A DNA stretch of 64,000 nucleotides, taken from positions 1 through 64,000 of the forward strand of contig CACGKH010000002.1 of assembly GCA_902573585.1 (NCBI GenBank), given 5' to 3'. The notes beneath the pieces are model-generated. The model ran no database searches, was not told the origin of the DNA, and saw nothing but the letters and a program-made list of their open reading frames with translations. The DNA is from an uncultured Pelagibacteraceae bacterium (GTDB taxonomy: Bacteria; Pseudomonadota; Alphaproteobacteria; Pelagibacterales; Pelagibacteraceae). Below, piece by piece: positions 9,512 through 18,683 of the stretch (positions are counted from its first letter, which is position 1; the number at the start of each line of letters is the position of its first letter). The position numbers and the translations under genes are program-made.

Positions 9512-10663
9512 ATGAATTTAAAAGATTGTCACAATTTTAGTGATTTTAGAAAATTAGCTAAAAAAAAATTACCATCACCAATTTTTCACTATATTGATGG
9601 TGCTGCTGATGATGAGATAACCTACTCTAGAAACACAAGTGCTTTTGATGATGTTGATTTAGTTCCAAACGTTTTAAGGGGAGTTGAAAATGTCGATTTA
9701 TCAACTACAATTTTTGGAAAAAAACTTGATCTTCCTTTTTATCTTGCCCCCACTGCATTACAGCGTCTTTTCCATTATGATGGTGAGAGGGCAGTTGGAA
9801 AAGCTGCACAAAAATTTAATACCATGTTTGGTGTTTCAGCTTTAGCAACTGTAAGTGTGGAAGAGATATCTTCAATGATCGATACTCCAAAAATGTTTCA
9901 GTTTTATTTTCATAAAGATAGAGGCCTTAATGATTCTTGCTTAGAGAGAGCAAAAGCAGCTAAGTTTGATGTTATGGCTTTAACTGTTGATACTATTACT
10001 GGAGGAAATCGAGAGAGAGACTTAAGGACAGGCTTTACATCTCCTCCTAAACTTACATTGTCAAGTTTATTTAGTTTTGCCACAAAACCAATGTGGGGAA
10101 TAAATTACCTAACAAAAGGTAAATTTGAATTACCTCATCTACAAGATTTTGTAAAAGAAGGAACTGATACTAACACTTCAATAGGAAACTATTTCTCTAC
10201 AATGCTGGATCAATCTATGAATTGGAAAGATGCTGAAAAACTTTGTTCCCAATGGGGTGGTCATTTTGCTCTAAAGGGTGTGATGAGTGTTGAGGATGCT
10301 AAAAAAGCAGTTGATATTGGATGTACAGGGATAATGGTTTCAAATCATGGTGGTAGACAATTGGATGGATCAAGATCACCATTTGATCAACTCGCAGAAA
10401 TTGTTGATGCTGTGGGTGATAAGTTAGATGTTATTTGTGAAGGCGGAATACATAGAGGAACCCATATGCTTAAGGCTTTATCATTAGGTGCTAAAGCTTG
10501 TTCAGGTGGAAGATTATATCTTTATGCTTTAGCCGCTGGAGGTCAAGCAGGTGTAGAAAGAGCAATAGAGAAATATAAAGCTGAATTGGTTAGAGATATG
10601 AAATTAATGGGGTGTACTAAGATAGGTGATCTCAATAGAAATAATTTAAGATTCAGAAGATAA
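9512..10663 (+). CDS. FMN-dependent alpha-hydroxy acid dehydrogenase (LldD-like), paralog 1
   Basis: ORF 383 aa; YIDGAADDE, MVSNHGGRQLDGSRS motifs. Confidence 0.92.
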   Translation: MNLKDCHNFSDFRKLAKKKLPSPIFHYIDGAADDEITYSRNTSAFDDVDLVPNVLRGVENVDLSTTIFGKKLDLPFYLAPTALQRLFHYDGERAVGKAAQKFNTMFGVSALATVSVEEISSMIDTPKMFQFYFHKDRGLNDSCLERAKAAKFDVMALTVDTITGGNRERDLRTGFTSPPKLTLSSLFSFATKPMWGINYLTKGKFELPHLQDFVKEGTDTNTSIGNYFSTMLDQSMNWKDAEKLCSQWGGHFALKGVMSVEDAKKAVDIGCTGIMVSNHGGRQLDGSRSPFDQLAEIVDAVGDKLDVICEGGIHRGTHMLKALSLGAKACSGGRLYLYALAAGGQAGVERAIEKYKAELVRDMKLMGCTKIGDLNRNNLRFRR

Positions 10664-11820
10664 TGAATTTAAAAAATTGCTATAATTTTGAAGACTTTAG
10701 AAAATTAGCAAAAAAAAAATTACCTTCACCAATATTTCATTATATCGATGGTGGAGCAGATGATGAGACAACTTTAAAAAGAAATACAGATTCATTTAAC
10801 GATTGTGATCTAGTTCCAAATATATTGGCTAATGTTGGTAAGCCAGATTTATCAACAACTTTATTTGGTCGAAAGATTGATATGCCAGTTTTTCTTTCCC
10901 CTGCCGCAATGCAGAGATTATATCATCCAGATGGAGACAAAGCATCAGCGCGAGCTGCAGAAAAATTTAACACTTTTTATAGTATGTCATCTATGGGTAA
11001 TAATACTATTGAAGAAGTATCAAATATTTCAAGTGGTCCAAAATTATTTCAACTTTATGTTCATAAAGATAGATCAATTTCAGATGATTTAATTGATAGA
11101 TCTAGAAGATCTGGTTTTGATGCAATGTGTTTAACAGTTGACACTTTGGTTGCGGGAAATAGAGAAAAAGATCATAGAACAGGATTTACCACACCACCAA
11201 AACTTACGCTTCAAAGTTTGATGAGTTTTGCATTACGACCTGGGTGGGTTTTTAATTATTTAACTGGTAAAAAGTTTGAGCTATCTAATGTCAAAAAGAA
11301 AACTGATAAAGGCACAAATATTGCCAAATCAGTAATTGAATATATTAACGAACAATATGATCCAGCCATGAACTGGAAAGATGCCGAATATTGTGCAAAA
11401 AAATGGAATGGGCCTTTTGCTCTTAAGGGCGTGATGTCAGTTGAAGACGCAAAAAAAGCAATAGATATTGGCTGTACAGCAATTATGATATCAAATCATG
11501 GTGGCCGTCAACTTGATGGCTCACGATCACCTTTTGATCAAGTAAAAGCTATTTCAGATGCAGTAGGAGATAAGCTAGAAATTATATTAGATGGAGGAGT
11601 AAGAAGGGGATCGCATGTTTTAAAAGCGTTAGCCGCGGGAGCAAAAGCCTGTAGCTTTGGTAAAATGTTCTTGTTCTCTTTGGCCGCAGGAGGCCAACAA
11701 GGTGTTGAACATTTGTTAAAAAATATGCACGATGAGATTAATAGAAATATGGTATTAATGGGCTGTAAAAATTTAAAAGAGTTGAATAGTTCGAAATTAA
11801 TTTATAGAAATAAATTTTAA
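10663..11820 (+). CDS. FMN-dependent alpha-hydroxy acid dehydrogenase (LldD-like), paralog 2
   Basis: ORF 385 aa; YIDGGADDE, MISNHGGRQLDGSRS, ILDGGVRRG motifs; adjacent and similar to paralog 1. Confidence 0.92.
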   Translation: MNLKNCYNFEDFRKLAKKKLPSPIFHYIDGGADDETTLKRNTDSFNDCDLVPNILANVGKPDLSTTLFGRKIDMPVFLSPAAMQRLYHPDGDKASARAAEKFNTFYSMSSMGNNTIEEVSNISSGPKLFQLYVHKDRSISDDLIDRSRRSGFDAMCLTVDTLVAGNREKDHRTGFTTPPKLTLQSLMSFALRPGWVFNYLTGKKFELSNVKKKTDKGTNIAKSVIEYINEQYDPAMNWKDAEYCAKKWNGPFALKGVMSVEDAKKAIDIGCTAIMISNHGGRQLDGSRSPFDQVKAISDAVGDKLEIILDGGVRRGSHVLKALAAGAKACSFGKMFLFSLAAGGQQGVEHLLKNMHDEINRNMVLMGCKNLKELNSSKLIYRNKF

Positions 11821-11837
11821 AATTAGGAAACATAATA

Positions 11838-13004
11838 ATGAAGCTAGCAAAGAATTTGAATAATTTAGGCACAGAATCAGCTTTTTCTGTTTTAGCGGAA
11901 GCAAAAGCTTTAGAAGCTAAAGGAAATCCAATGATACATTTAGGTTTAGGTCAGCCAGATTTTAAAACACCAAAACATGTTGTTGAAGCTGCAAAAAAAG
12001 CGTTAGACGATGGACATCATGGTTATGTTTTATCTAATGGAATTTTAGAGTGCAGACAAGCTGTTACGAGATGGATAAAGAAAAGATATAATACTGATGC
12101 AGATGCTGAAAGAATTTTAATTATGCCAGGTGGTAAACCAACGATGAGTTATGCAATTCAATGTTTTGGGGAGCCGGGTGCAGAAATTATTCATCCAACA
12201 CCAGCTTTTCCAATTTATGAATCAATGATTAACTATACAGGCTCAACTTCTGTACCTTATGATTTGACAGAAGATAAAGATTTAAAATTTAATCCTGAAA
12301 AAATATTGTCGCTAATTACTGATAAAACAAGATTATTAATATTAATTAATCCAAATAATCCTACAGGAAGTTTTGTGGAAAAATCGGATATAGATGTATT
12401 AGCCGAAGGTTTAAAAAAACATCCACATGTAACTATTTTGAGTGATGAAATCTACAGTAGACAAATTTTTGATAATAAAGAGATGCCATCTTTTTTTAAT
12501 TATCCAGAACTGAGAGAGAGACTAATTGTATTGGAGGGGTGGAGTAAAGCATATTCTATGACTGGATGGAGATTGGGTTGGAGTTTTTGGCCCAAAGAAT
12601 TAGTGCCACACGTGAACAAGCTTTTGATTAATAGCGTATCATGCGTTAATGCCGCTGCTCAGTTTGCGGGAATAGCAGCCTTAGATGGTCCAGATGACTC
12701 AATACATGAAATGATGGAAAAGTTTACGGCCAGAAGAAATTTAATTCATCAAGGTTTAAATGATTTACCAGGTGTTGAATGTAGTTTACCTGGTGGTGCT
12801 TTTTATGCTTTTCCAAAAGTTATTGGAACTGGAATGAATGGCTCTGAATTTTGTAAAAAAGCTATGCACGAAGCAGGAGTTGCAATAGTTCCCGGTACTG
12901 CTTTTGGCAAAACTTGTAATGATTATGTTAGATTTAGTTTTGCTGCATCTAGAGACAATATTTCTCAAGCATTAGAAAACATCAAGAAAATGCTAACTAA
13001 ATAA
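11838..13004 (+). CDS. PLP-dependent aminotransferase, class I/II
   Basis: ORF 388 aa; NPNNPTGSF, SDEIYSRQIF, GWSKAYSMTGWRLGW (PLP Lys). Confidence 0.93.
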   Translation: MKLAKNLNNLGTESAFSVLAEAKALEAKGNPMIHLGLGQPDFKTPKHVVEAAKKALDDGHHGYVLSNGILECRQAVTRWIKKRYNTDADAERILIMPGGKPTMSYAIQCFGEPGAEIIHPTPAFPIYESMINYTGSTSVPYDLTEDKDLKFNPEKILSLITDKTRLLILINPNNPTGSFVEKSDIDVLAEGLKKHPHVTILSDEIYSRQIFDNKEMPSFFNYPELRERLIVLEGWSKAYSMTGWRLGWSFWPKELVPHVNKLLINSVSCVNAAAQFAGIAALDGPDDSIHEMMEKFTARRNLIHQGLNDLPGVECSLPGGAFYAFPKVIGTGMNGSEFCKKAMHEAGVAIVPGTAFGKTCNDYVRFSFAASRDNISQALENIKKMLTK

Positions 13005-13042
13005 GCTGTATTTTTACCTAAATTTTTATTATTATTCTTACA

Positions 13043-14416
13043 ATGAATGACCAAGTCCAAGCTGAGCTAAAAAAAATCTTTAATGGAAGGTTTTCAACAT
13101 CAGAGTCCGCAAGAGCTAATTATGCAAGAGGAGAGGATACATATGATCCAGTCTTGTCTAAGGCAGTAGTTTTTCCAGAGACAAATGAAGAGGTTTCAAA
13201 AATATTAAGATTATGTAATGAACATAAGACTCCAGTTGTGCCATTTGGAACTGGCACGTCTTTAGAAGGTAACGTAGTAGGTAATGAAAAAGGTATAACT
13301 ATTTGCCTAGAAAAGATGAATAAAATTTTAAGTGTGAATGTTGAAGATTTTGATTGTCGAGTTCAGGCTTGTGTCACAAAAGAACAATTAAATGAGTATT
13401 TAAGAGAAGATGGCGTTTTTTTTCCTATAGATCCTGGAGCAAATGCTGCATTAGGAGGTATGGCCTCAACCTCGGCATCAGGAACAATGGCTGTGAAATA
13501 TGGGACTATGAAAACAGTTATCTCTGGTCTAACAGTAGTTTTACCAAACGGTGATATAATTAAAACAGGCGGAAGAACTAAAAAAACTTCTGCAGGTTAC
13601 AATTTAACAAATTTATTTATTGGTTCAGAGGGAACCCTGGGTATCATAACTGAGGTTCATCTAAGATTATCCCCTATACCTGAAAGTATAATGAGCGCTG
13701 TATGTCACTTTCCTAATCTTGAAAGTGCAGTTCAAACAGCCCAACAGGTTATTCAATATGGTGTTCCAATAGCAAGAATTGAAATGCTTAATAAAGATCA
13801 AATGGGGATAAGCATAAATTATTCTAAACTAAAAGATATTGAGGCAGTACCGACTTTATTTTTTGAATTTCATGGATCTGAGATTTCTAATAATGAAAAT
13901 ATAAAAATTGTAGAGGAAATATCAAAAGAAAATAGTGGTAGCTCATTTAAATGGGCAAAAGATTTAGAGGAGAGGAATAAAATTTGGAAGGCAAGGTGGG
14001 ATGTGTATTATTCTGTTAAAGCTCTAATTAATAACGGTAGAGTTTATTCAACTGACGTATGTGTTCCTATCTCAAAGATAACAGAGTGCGTAAACTTTGC
14101 TGAAGAACAAGCAAAAAAATTTGGAGTTAGAGCTCCGATGGTAGGTCACATGGGTGACGGGAATTTTCATGTAATTTTACCTTTTGATCCAGAAAATAAA
14201 GAAAGTTACAAAAAAATTAGAGCCTTTAATGATACATTAATAAGAAAAGCACTAGAACTTAATGGAACTATTACTGGTGAACACGGTGTAGGACTTCATA
14301 AAAAAGAATATTTACTAGAACAACATCCTGATAATATTCCAGTAATGAAATCAATTAAAAAAACCTTAGATCCAAACAATATAATGAATCCTGGTAAGAT
14401 ATTCGATCTAAACTGA
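13043..14416 (+). CDS. FAD-linked oxidase (GlcD/D-lactate dehydrogenase-like)
   Basis: ORF 457 aa; PFGTGTSLEGNV, GSEGTLGIITEV, GHMGDGNFHV, GEHGVGLHKKEYL. Confidence 0.92.
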   Translation: MNDQVQAELKKIFNGRFSTSESARANYARGEDTYDPVLSKAVVFPETNEEVSKILRLCNEHKTPVVPFGTGTSLEGNVVGNEKGITICLEKMNKILSVNVEDFDCRVQACVTKEQLNEYLREDGVFFPIDPGANAALGGMASTSASGTMAVKYGTMKTVISGLTVVLPNGDIIKTGGRTKKTSAGYNLTNLFIGSEGTLGIITEVHLRLSPIPESIMSAVCHFPNLESAVQTAQQVIQYGVPIARIEMLNKDQMGISINYSKLKDIEAVPTLFFEFHGSEISNNENIKIVEEISKENSGSSFKWAKDLEERNKIWKARWDVYYSVKALINNGRVYSTDVCVPISKITECVNFAEEQAKKFGVRAPMVGHMGDGNFHVILPFDPENKESYKKIRAFNDTLIRKALELNGTITGEHGVGLHKKEYLLEQHPDNIPVMKSIKKTLDPNNIMNPGKIFDLN

Positions 14417-14434
14417 TAATCTAAAAAATATTTT

Positions 14435-15388
14435 ATGAAAAAAATTTTGATTACAAGAAAACTAATTAAAGATAGCGAAGATAAGGCTTCAAAAACTTTT
14501 GAACCAATATTTAATACTAACGATGAATTATATTCTCAGTCTAAAGTAATAGAAATGAGTAATGGATGTGATGGAATATTAACGTCACTTACGGACAAAA
14601 TGGATAAGGAAACAATTAATGAATTGCCAGATACAATTAAGATTATCTCTAACTTTGCAGTTGGTTTTGGTAACATAGATTTGGAGGCAGCTAAGAAAAG
14701 GGGCATTGTAGTTACAAACACTCCTGAAGTTTTATCAGATGCGACTGCAGAAATTGGAATTTTATTAATCTTAGGGGCATGTAGAAGAGCAGCAGAAGGC
14801 ATAGAGGCTGCAAGAGAAGGTGGATGGAAGTGGTCAGCAGATTATTTAATAGGCAAACAATTAACAGGAACAAGATTGGGTATTTTAGGAATGGGTAGGA
14901 TTGGGCAAAAAATTGCGAAGATTGCTAAATCTTTAGGAATGATAATTCACTACCATAATCGATCTAAATTAAATAATGATAAGGAAGATGGTGCAATTTA
15001 TCATGACAATATCAAAAGCCTTTTTTCTGTTTCAGATGTATTGTCAATTTGTTGTCCAGCAACAAAAGAAACTGAAAATATGATTAACAAAGAAACAGTC
15101 GAGTATTTTCCAAAAGGAGCAATAATCACAAATGTGGCAAGAGGTGATATAGTTGAAGATGAAGCTTTAATTGATGCTTTAATAAGAAGGAAAATTTATG
15201 CTGTTGGATTAGATGTTTACAAAAATGAACCGAACTTAAATCCAGGGTACCTAAAAATAAAAACAGCTTTTATTTTACCTCATTTAGGAAGCGCAACTAA
15301 GGATACTAGAATAGCGATGGCAAACTTAGCGATTGATAATATTGATGAATTTTTTAAAACCGGTAAATGTAATAATAAAGTAAATTAA
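14435..15388 (+). CDS. D-isomer-specific 2-hydroxyacid dehydrogenase (glyoxylate/hydroxypyruvate reductase-like)
   Basis: ORF 317 aa; LGILGMGRIGQKIAKIAKSLGM, NVARGDIVEDEALIDAL, FILPHLGSAT. Confidence 0.92.
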   Translation: MKKILITRKLIKDSEDKASKTFEPIFNTNDELYSQSKVIEMSNGCDGILTSLTDKMDKETINELPDTIKIISNFAVGFGNIDLEAAKKRGIVVTNTPEVLSDATAEIGILLILGACRRAAEGIEAAREGGWKWSADYLIGKQLTGTRLGILGMGRIGQKIAKIAKSLGMIIHYHNRSKLNNDKEDGAIYHDNIKSLFSVSDVLSICCPATKETENMINKETVEYFPKGAIITNVARGDIVEDEALIDALIRRKIYAVGLDVYKNEPNLNPGYLKIKTAFILPHLGSATKDTRIAMANLAIDNIDEFFKTGKCNNKVN

Positions 15389-15394
15389 TTCTAC

Positions 15395-15423
15395 TTGAGA
15401 TTGAAATTAATTTAAATTATGCG
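15395..15423 (+). promoter_or_regulatory. Possible sigma70-type promoter for the first dctP
   Basis: TTGAGA (15395-15400), 17-bp spacer, TATGCG (15418-15423). By eye only, in AT-rich DNA. Confidence 0.3.
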
Positions 15424-15506
15424 ACATCGTCACCTTTTTTTAGAAAGACTCTAATCAAAATCTATGTTTAAATTATTCCAGTTAATTAACTTTAATAGGA
15501 GTAATA

Positions 15507-16664
15507 ATGACAAAAGAAAATAAATCATTGAAGATAAAAACATCTTCAAGACGTAAGTTCTTTAAAACTGCTGCTAAAGCAGGAGCTGTTGCTGCAGCTA
15601 CTGTTGCAATGCCAAACATTGCAAGAGCAGACGGTCACGTAACATTAAAGATGCAAGCTGCTTGGCCTTCAGGCGCTAATATCTTTTTTGAAATGGCAGG
15701 AGACTACGCAAAAATGGTTAGCGACATGTCTGGAGGATCTTTAAAAATAGATCTTCAACCAGTTGGTTCAGTCGTAAAAACTTCAGAAATCGGAGCAGCA
15801 GTAAGTGATGGAAACCTTGATATGGGTCATTGGGTGACAGCATATTGGTATGGTAAAAATCCTGCAGCTTCACTTTTTGGAACTGGTCCTTCATACGGAA
15901 TGTCATCTCAAGAAGTTATGGGATGGATGGAGTATGGTGGAGGAAGAAAATTATATGAAGAAGCAGTAGCTTCAGTTGGATTTGATTATATCGGATTCTT
16001 TCATATGCCTATGCCAGCACAACCATTTGGTTGGTTCAAAAAGAACGTTACAAAAGTATCTGATGTTAAAGGAATGAAGTATAGAACAGTTGGTTTAGCG
16101 ACTAACGTTTTAACTGCTATGGGAATGGTCGTAAGACAGTTACCAGGTGGTGAAATTCAACCAGCAATGAAAACTGGTTTGATTGATGCTGCTGAATTTA
16201 ACAACCCTACATCAGACTCACAGTTTGGAATGCAAGACGTATCTAAACACTATCATTTAGGTAGTTTCCACCAGTCTCAAGAAATGTTTGAGATACCGGT
16301 GAACAAAAAAAGATACAATAGCCTTTCACCTGCTCACCAAGCTATCTTGAAAAATGCTGCTTATGCTGCAAACTCAGATAACTACTTTAAAGCTTTAGTT
16401 AGATACTCACAAGATCTAGCCAAGTTAATGAATGAGCATAAGGTTAACGTGTACCAAACATCTGATGCAATTTTAGCTGAACAGCTAAAAGGCTGGGATA
16501 AAATTGTTGGTGATTTTTCTAAGAAAGATCCTTTCTTCAAGAAAATTATCGCATCTCAAAAAGCATACGCTAAGAGAACAATGAAGTATCTGTTGATGAA
16601 TCAACCGAACTACAAATTAGCTTATGAAAATGAGTTTGGTCCAATAGCAAAAGTTAAAATTTAA
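15507..16664 (+). CDS. TRAP transporter substrate-binding protein (DctP family), Tat-type signal
   Basis: ORF 385 aa; SSRRKFFKTAAKAGAVAAATVAMPNIARA Tat-like leader; GG.IQPAMKTGLIDAAEF.NP typical of DctP. Confidence 0.93.
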   Translation: MTKENKSLKIKTSSRRKFFKTAAKAGAVAAATVAMPNIARADGHVTLKMQAAWPSGANIFFEMAGDYAKMVSDMSGGSLKIDLQPVGSVVKTSEIGAAVSDGNLDMGHWVTAYWYGKNPAASLFGTGPSYGMSSQEVMGWMEYGGGRKLYEEAVASVGFDYIGFFHMPMPAQPFGWFKKNVTKVSDVKGMKYRTVGLATNVLTAMGMVVRQLPGGEIQPAMKTGLIDAAEFNNPTSDSQFGMQDVSKHYHLGSFHQSQEMFEIPVNKKRYNSLSPAHQAILKNAAYAANSDNYFKALVRYSQDLAKLMNEHKVNVYQTSDAILAEQLKGWDKIVGDFSKKDPFFKKIIASQKAYAKRTMKYLLMNQPNYKLAYENEFGPIAKVKI

Positions 16665-16683
16665 TTAACTTTTTAAAATTTGA

Positions 16684-16716
16684 AAAGAGGGGGTTTAAAA
16701 ACCCCCTTTTTTTTTT
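16684..16716 (+). terminator. Intrinsic terminator between dctP and dctQ
   Basis: AGGGGGTTT-AA-AAACCCCCT hairpin (16688-16707) followed by a long T run. Confidence 0.92.
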
Positions 16717-16741
16717 ACTAGATATAATATACCCTTAAAAT

Positions 16742-17329
16742 ATGATGAAATCTTTCATTAGATTTGCAGACACTCTAAGCACCTCAATGGGAAAAGCTTT
16801 TTCATGGTGTATCGTTATTTTAATGGGAGGTACAGTTTATGAAGTTGTTATGGCGTATGCTTTTAATGCACCAACTTTATGGAATTTTGATTTCAGTATG
16901 CAGATGTATGGTGCCATATTAATGATGTCGGGGGCTTACTGTTTGGCAACAGAGGCACATGTAAGAGGTGATGTTATCTACAGATTATTCAGCCAAAAAA
17001 CTCAGGCCTGGATAGATCTAGTTCTCTATTTTATTTTCTTTTTCCCTGGAGTTATTGCTTTAGCTTTTTATGGTTATGAATATGCTGCACAAGCTTGGAA
17101 GATAAAAGAAACAAGCTGGAGTAGCCCTGCCCAAATTCAAATCTACATGGTAAAATCTATGATACCAGCAGCAGGTATTCTTTTGATAATCCAGGGAATT
17201 AGTGAAGTATTTAGATCAATACTATGTATTCAATCTGGTCATTGGCCTGCAAGGATGGTTGTAGCAGAAGAAACAGAAAAAATTTTAATGAGAACATCAC
17301 AAGAGGAAGATAAAGAAAATGCTGTTTAG
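16742..17329 (+). CDS. TRAP transporter small permease subunit (DctQ)
   Basis: ORF 195 aa, 4 TM segments; AHVRGDVIYR motif. Confidence 0.9.
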   Translation: MMKSFIRFADTLSTSMGKAFSWCIVILMGGTVYEVVMAYAFNAPTLWNFDFSMQMYGAILMMSGAYCLATEAHVRGDVIYRLFSQKTQAWIDLVLYFIFFFPGVIALAFYGYEYAAQAWKIKETSWSSPAQIQIYMVKSMIPAAGILLIIQGISEVFRSILCIQSGHWPARMVVAEETEKILMRTSQEEDKENAV

Positions 17330-18680
17330 TCTTACCAACCCAGAAGTAGCAATTTTAATGATGGGTGTGTTCTTATTTGCAGTCTTATTAGGATTCCCAA
17401 TTGCATTCACTTTAATGGCAATGGGAATAGGCTTTGGTTATTATGCTTACTATGATCCAGTTTTGATGGATCATTTATTTGACAATAGAATATTTTCATT
17501 GTTCGTAAAAAACACCTATACAGTCATGGATAATAACGTACTCACAGCAGTACCACTTTTTTTATTCATGGGATATTTAGTTGAAAGAGCTGGAATTGTA
17601 GCCAAATTATTTTTTGCAATTAGATTAGCAGCACATAGATTGCCAGCCTCTATGGCAGTAGCAGCATTAATAACTTGTACTTTATTTTCTACTGCAACAG
17701 GAATTATAGGAGCAGTTGTAACTTTAATGGGATTACTTGCTTGGCCAGCAATGGTTAAAGCAGGATATGATAAAAAATTTGCATCAGGAATAATTTGTGC
17801 TGGTGGTTGTTTAGGAATTCTAATTCCACCAAGTATCATGTTAATTGTTTACTCTGTAATTGCACAATTATCGCCGTTAAGATTATTTGCAGCTGCAATT
17901 TTTCCGGGATTAATGTTAGCAGGACTATACATTGCATATGCAGTAACTAGAGCTTGGCTAAATCCGTCAATAGCACCGAGGCCCCCAGCTGAAGACATTC
18001 CACCCAGAGCAGAAATTTTAAAAGAGGTATTGATTTCTTTTGTTCCTTTATTTGGTTTGATTATGTTGGTTTTAGGAACAATTTTAGCAGGTATAGCAAC
18101 TCCAGCAGAAGCAGCTGCAGCAGGAGCATTTGGTGCAATACTTTTATCTTGGTTTTATAAAACACTTAAATGGCAAAATTTTAAAGAGTCAGTTTTTTTA
18201 ACAGCAAAAACCACTGCTATGATTATGTGGTTGTTTATAGGTTCTTGGACTTTTTCGTCTGTCTTTTCTTATTTAGGAGGGCATGAAGTATTTGAACATT
18301 TCTTTACATCAATAAATATTACTACATGGCAATTTTTAGTTATTACACAAATAATAATTTTTCTTTTAGGATGGCCTTTAGAGTGGACAGAAATTTTGAT
18401 TATATTTGTGCCAATATTTTTGCCTCTTTTAGAAGTTTTTGATGTAAATCCATATTTCTTTGCAATGTTGATTGCTTTGAATTTACAAACGTCTTTTTTA
18501 ACACCACCGATGGCAATGTCGGCCTATTATTTAAAGGGAGTTCAAAAAGCTAATGTTGAATTATTAGAAATATTTAAAGGGATCATGCCATTCTTAGGTA
18601 TAGTTATATTTGGAATGTTTTTAATGTATATGTTCCCTGGAATTGCACTATGGTTACCAGACGTATTGTTTGCTGATTAA
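17319..18680 (+). CDS. TRAP transporter large permease subunit (DctM)
   Basis: ORF 453 aa; LLGFPIAFTLM, TGIIGAVVTLMG, GILIPPSIMLIVY, TPAEAAAAGAFGA. Confidence 0.95.
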   Translation: MLFSLTNPEVAILMMGVFLFAVLLGFPIAFTLMAMGIGFGYYAYYDPVLMDHLFDNRIFSLFVKNTYTVMDNNVLTAVPLFLFMGYLVERAGIVAKLFFAIRLAAHRLPASMAVAALITCTLFSTATGIIGAVVTLMGLLAWPAMVKAGYDKKFASGIICAGGCLGILIPPSIMLIVYSVIAQLSPLRLFAAAIFPGLMLAGLYIAYAVTRAWLNPSIAPRPPAEDIPPRAEILKEVLISFVPLFGLIMLVLGTILAGIATPAEAAAAGAFGAILLSWFYKTLKWQNFKESVFLTAKTTAMIMWLFIGSWTFSSVFSYLGGHEVFEHFFTSINITTWQFLVITQIIIFLLGWPLEWTEILIIFVPIFLPLLEVFDVNPYFFAMLIALNLQTSFLTPPMAMSAYYLKGVQKANVELLEIFKGIMPFLGIVIFGMFLMYMFPGIALWLPDVLFAD

Positions 18681-18683
18681 ATA

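Noticed and set aside
10832-11092. 86-aa ORF inside the second FMN oxidase
   Set aside because: Alternate frame inside a strongly supported CDS; composition typical of spurious AT-rich ORFs.
15389-15506. Riboswitch upstream of the first dctP
   Set aside because: GCGACATCGTC followed by a T tract gives only a 3-bp stem; not enough structure to support an RNA element.
17516-17839. 107-aa antisense ORF inside dctM
   Set aside because: Shadow ORF of a conserved permease gene; no start context or domain.
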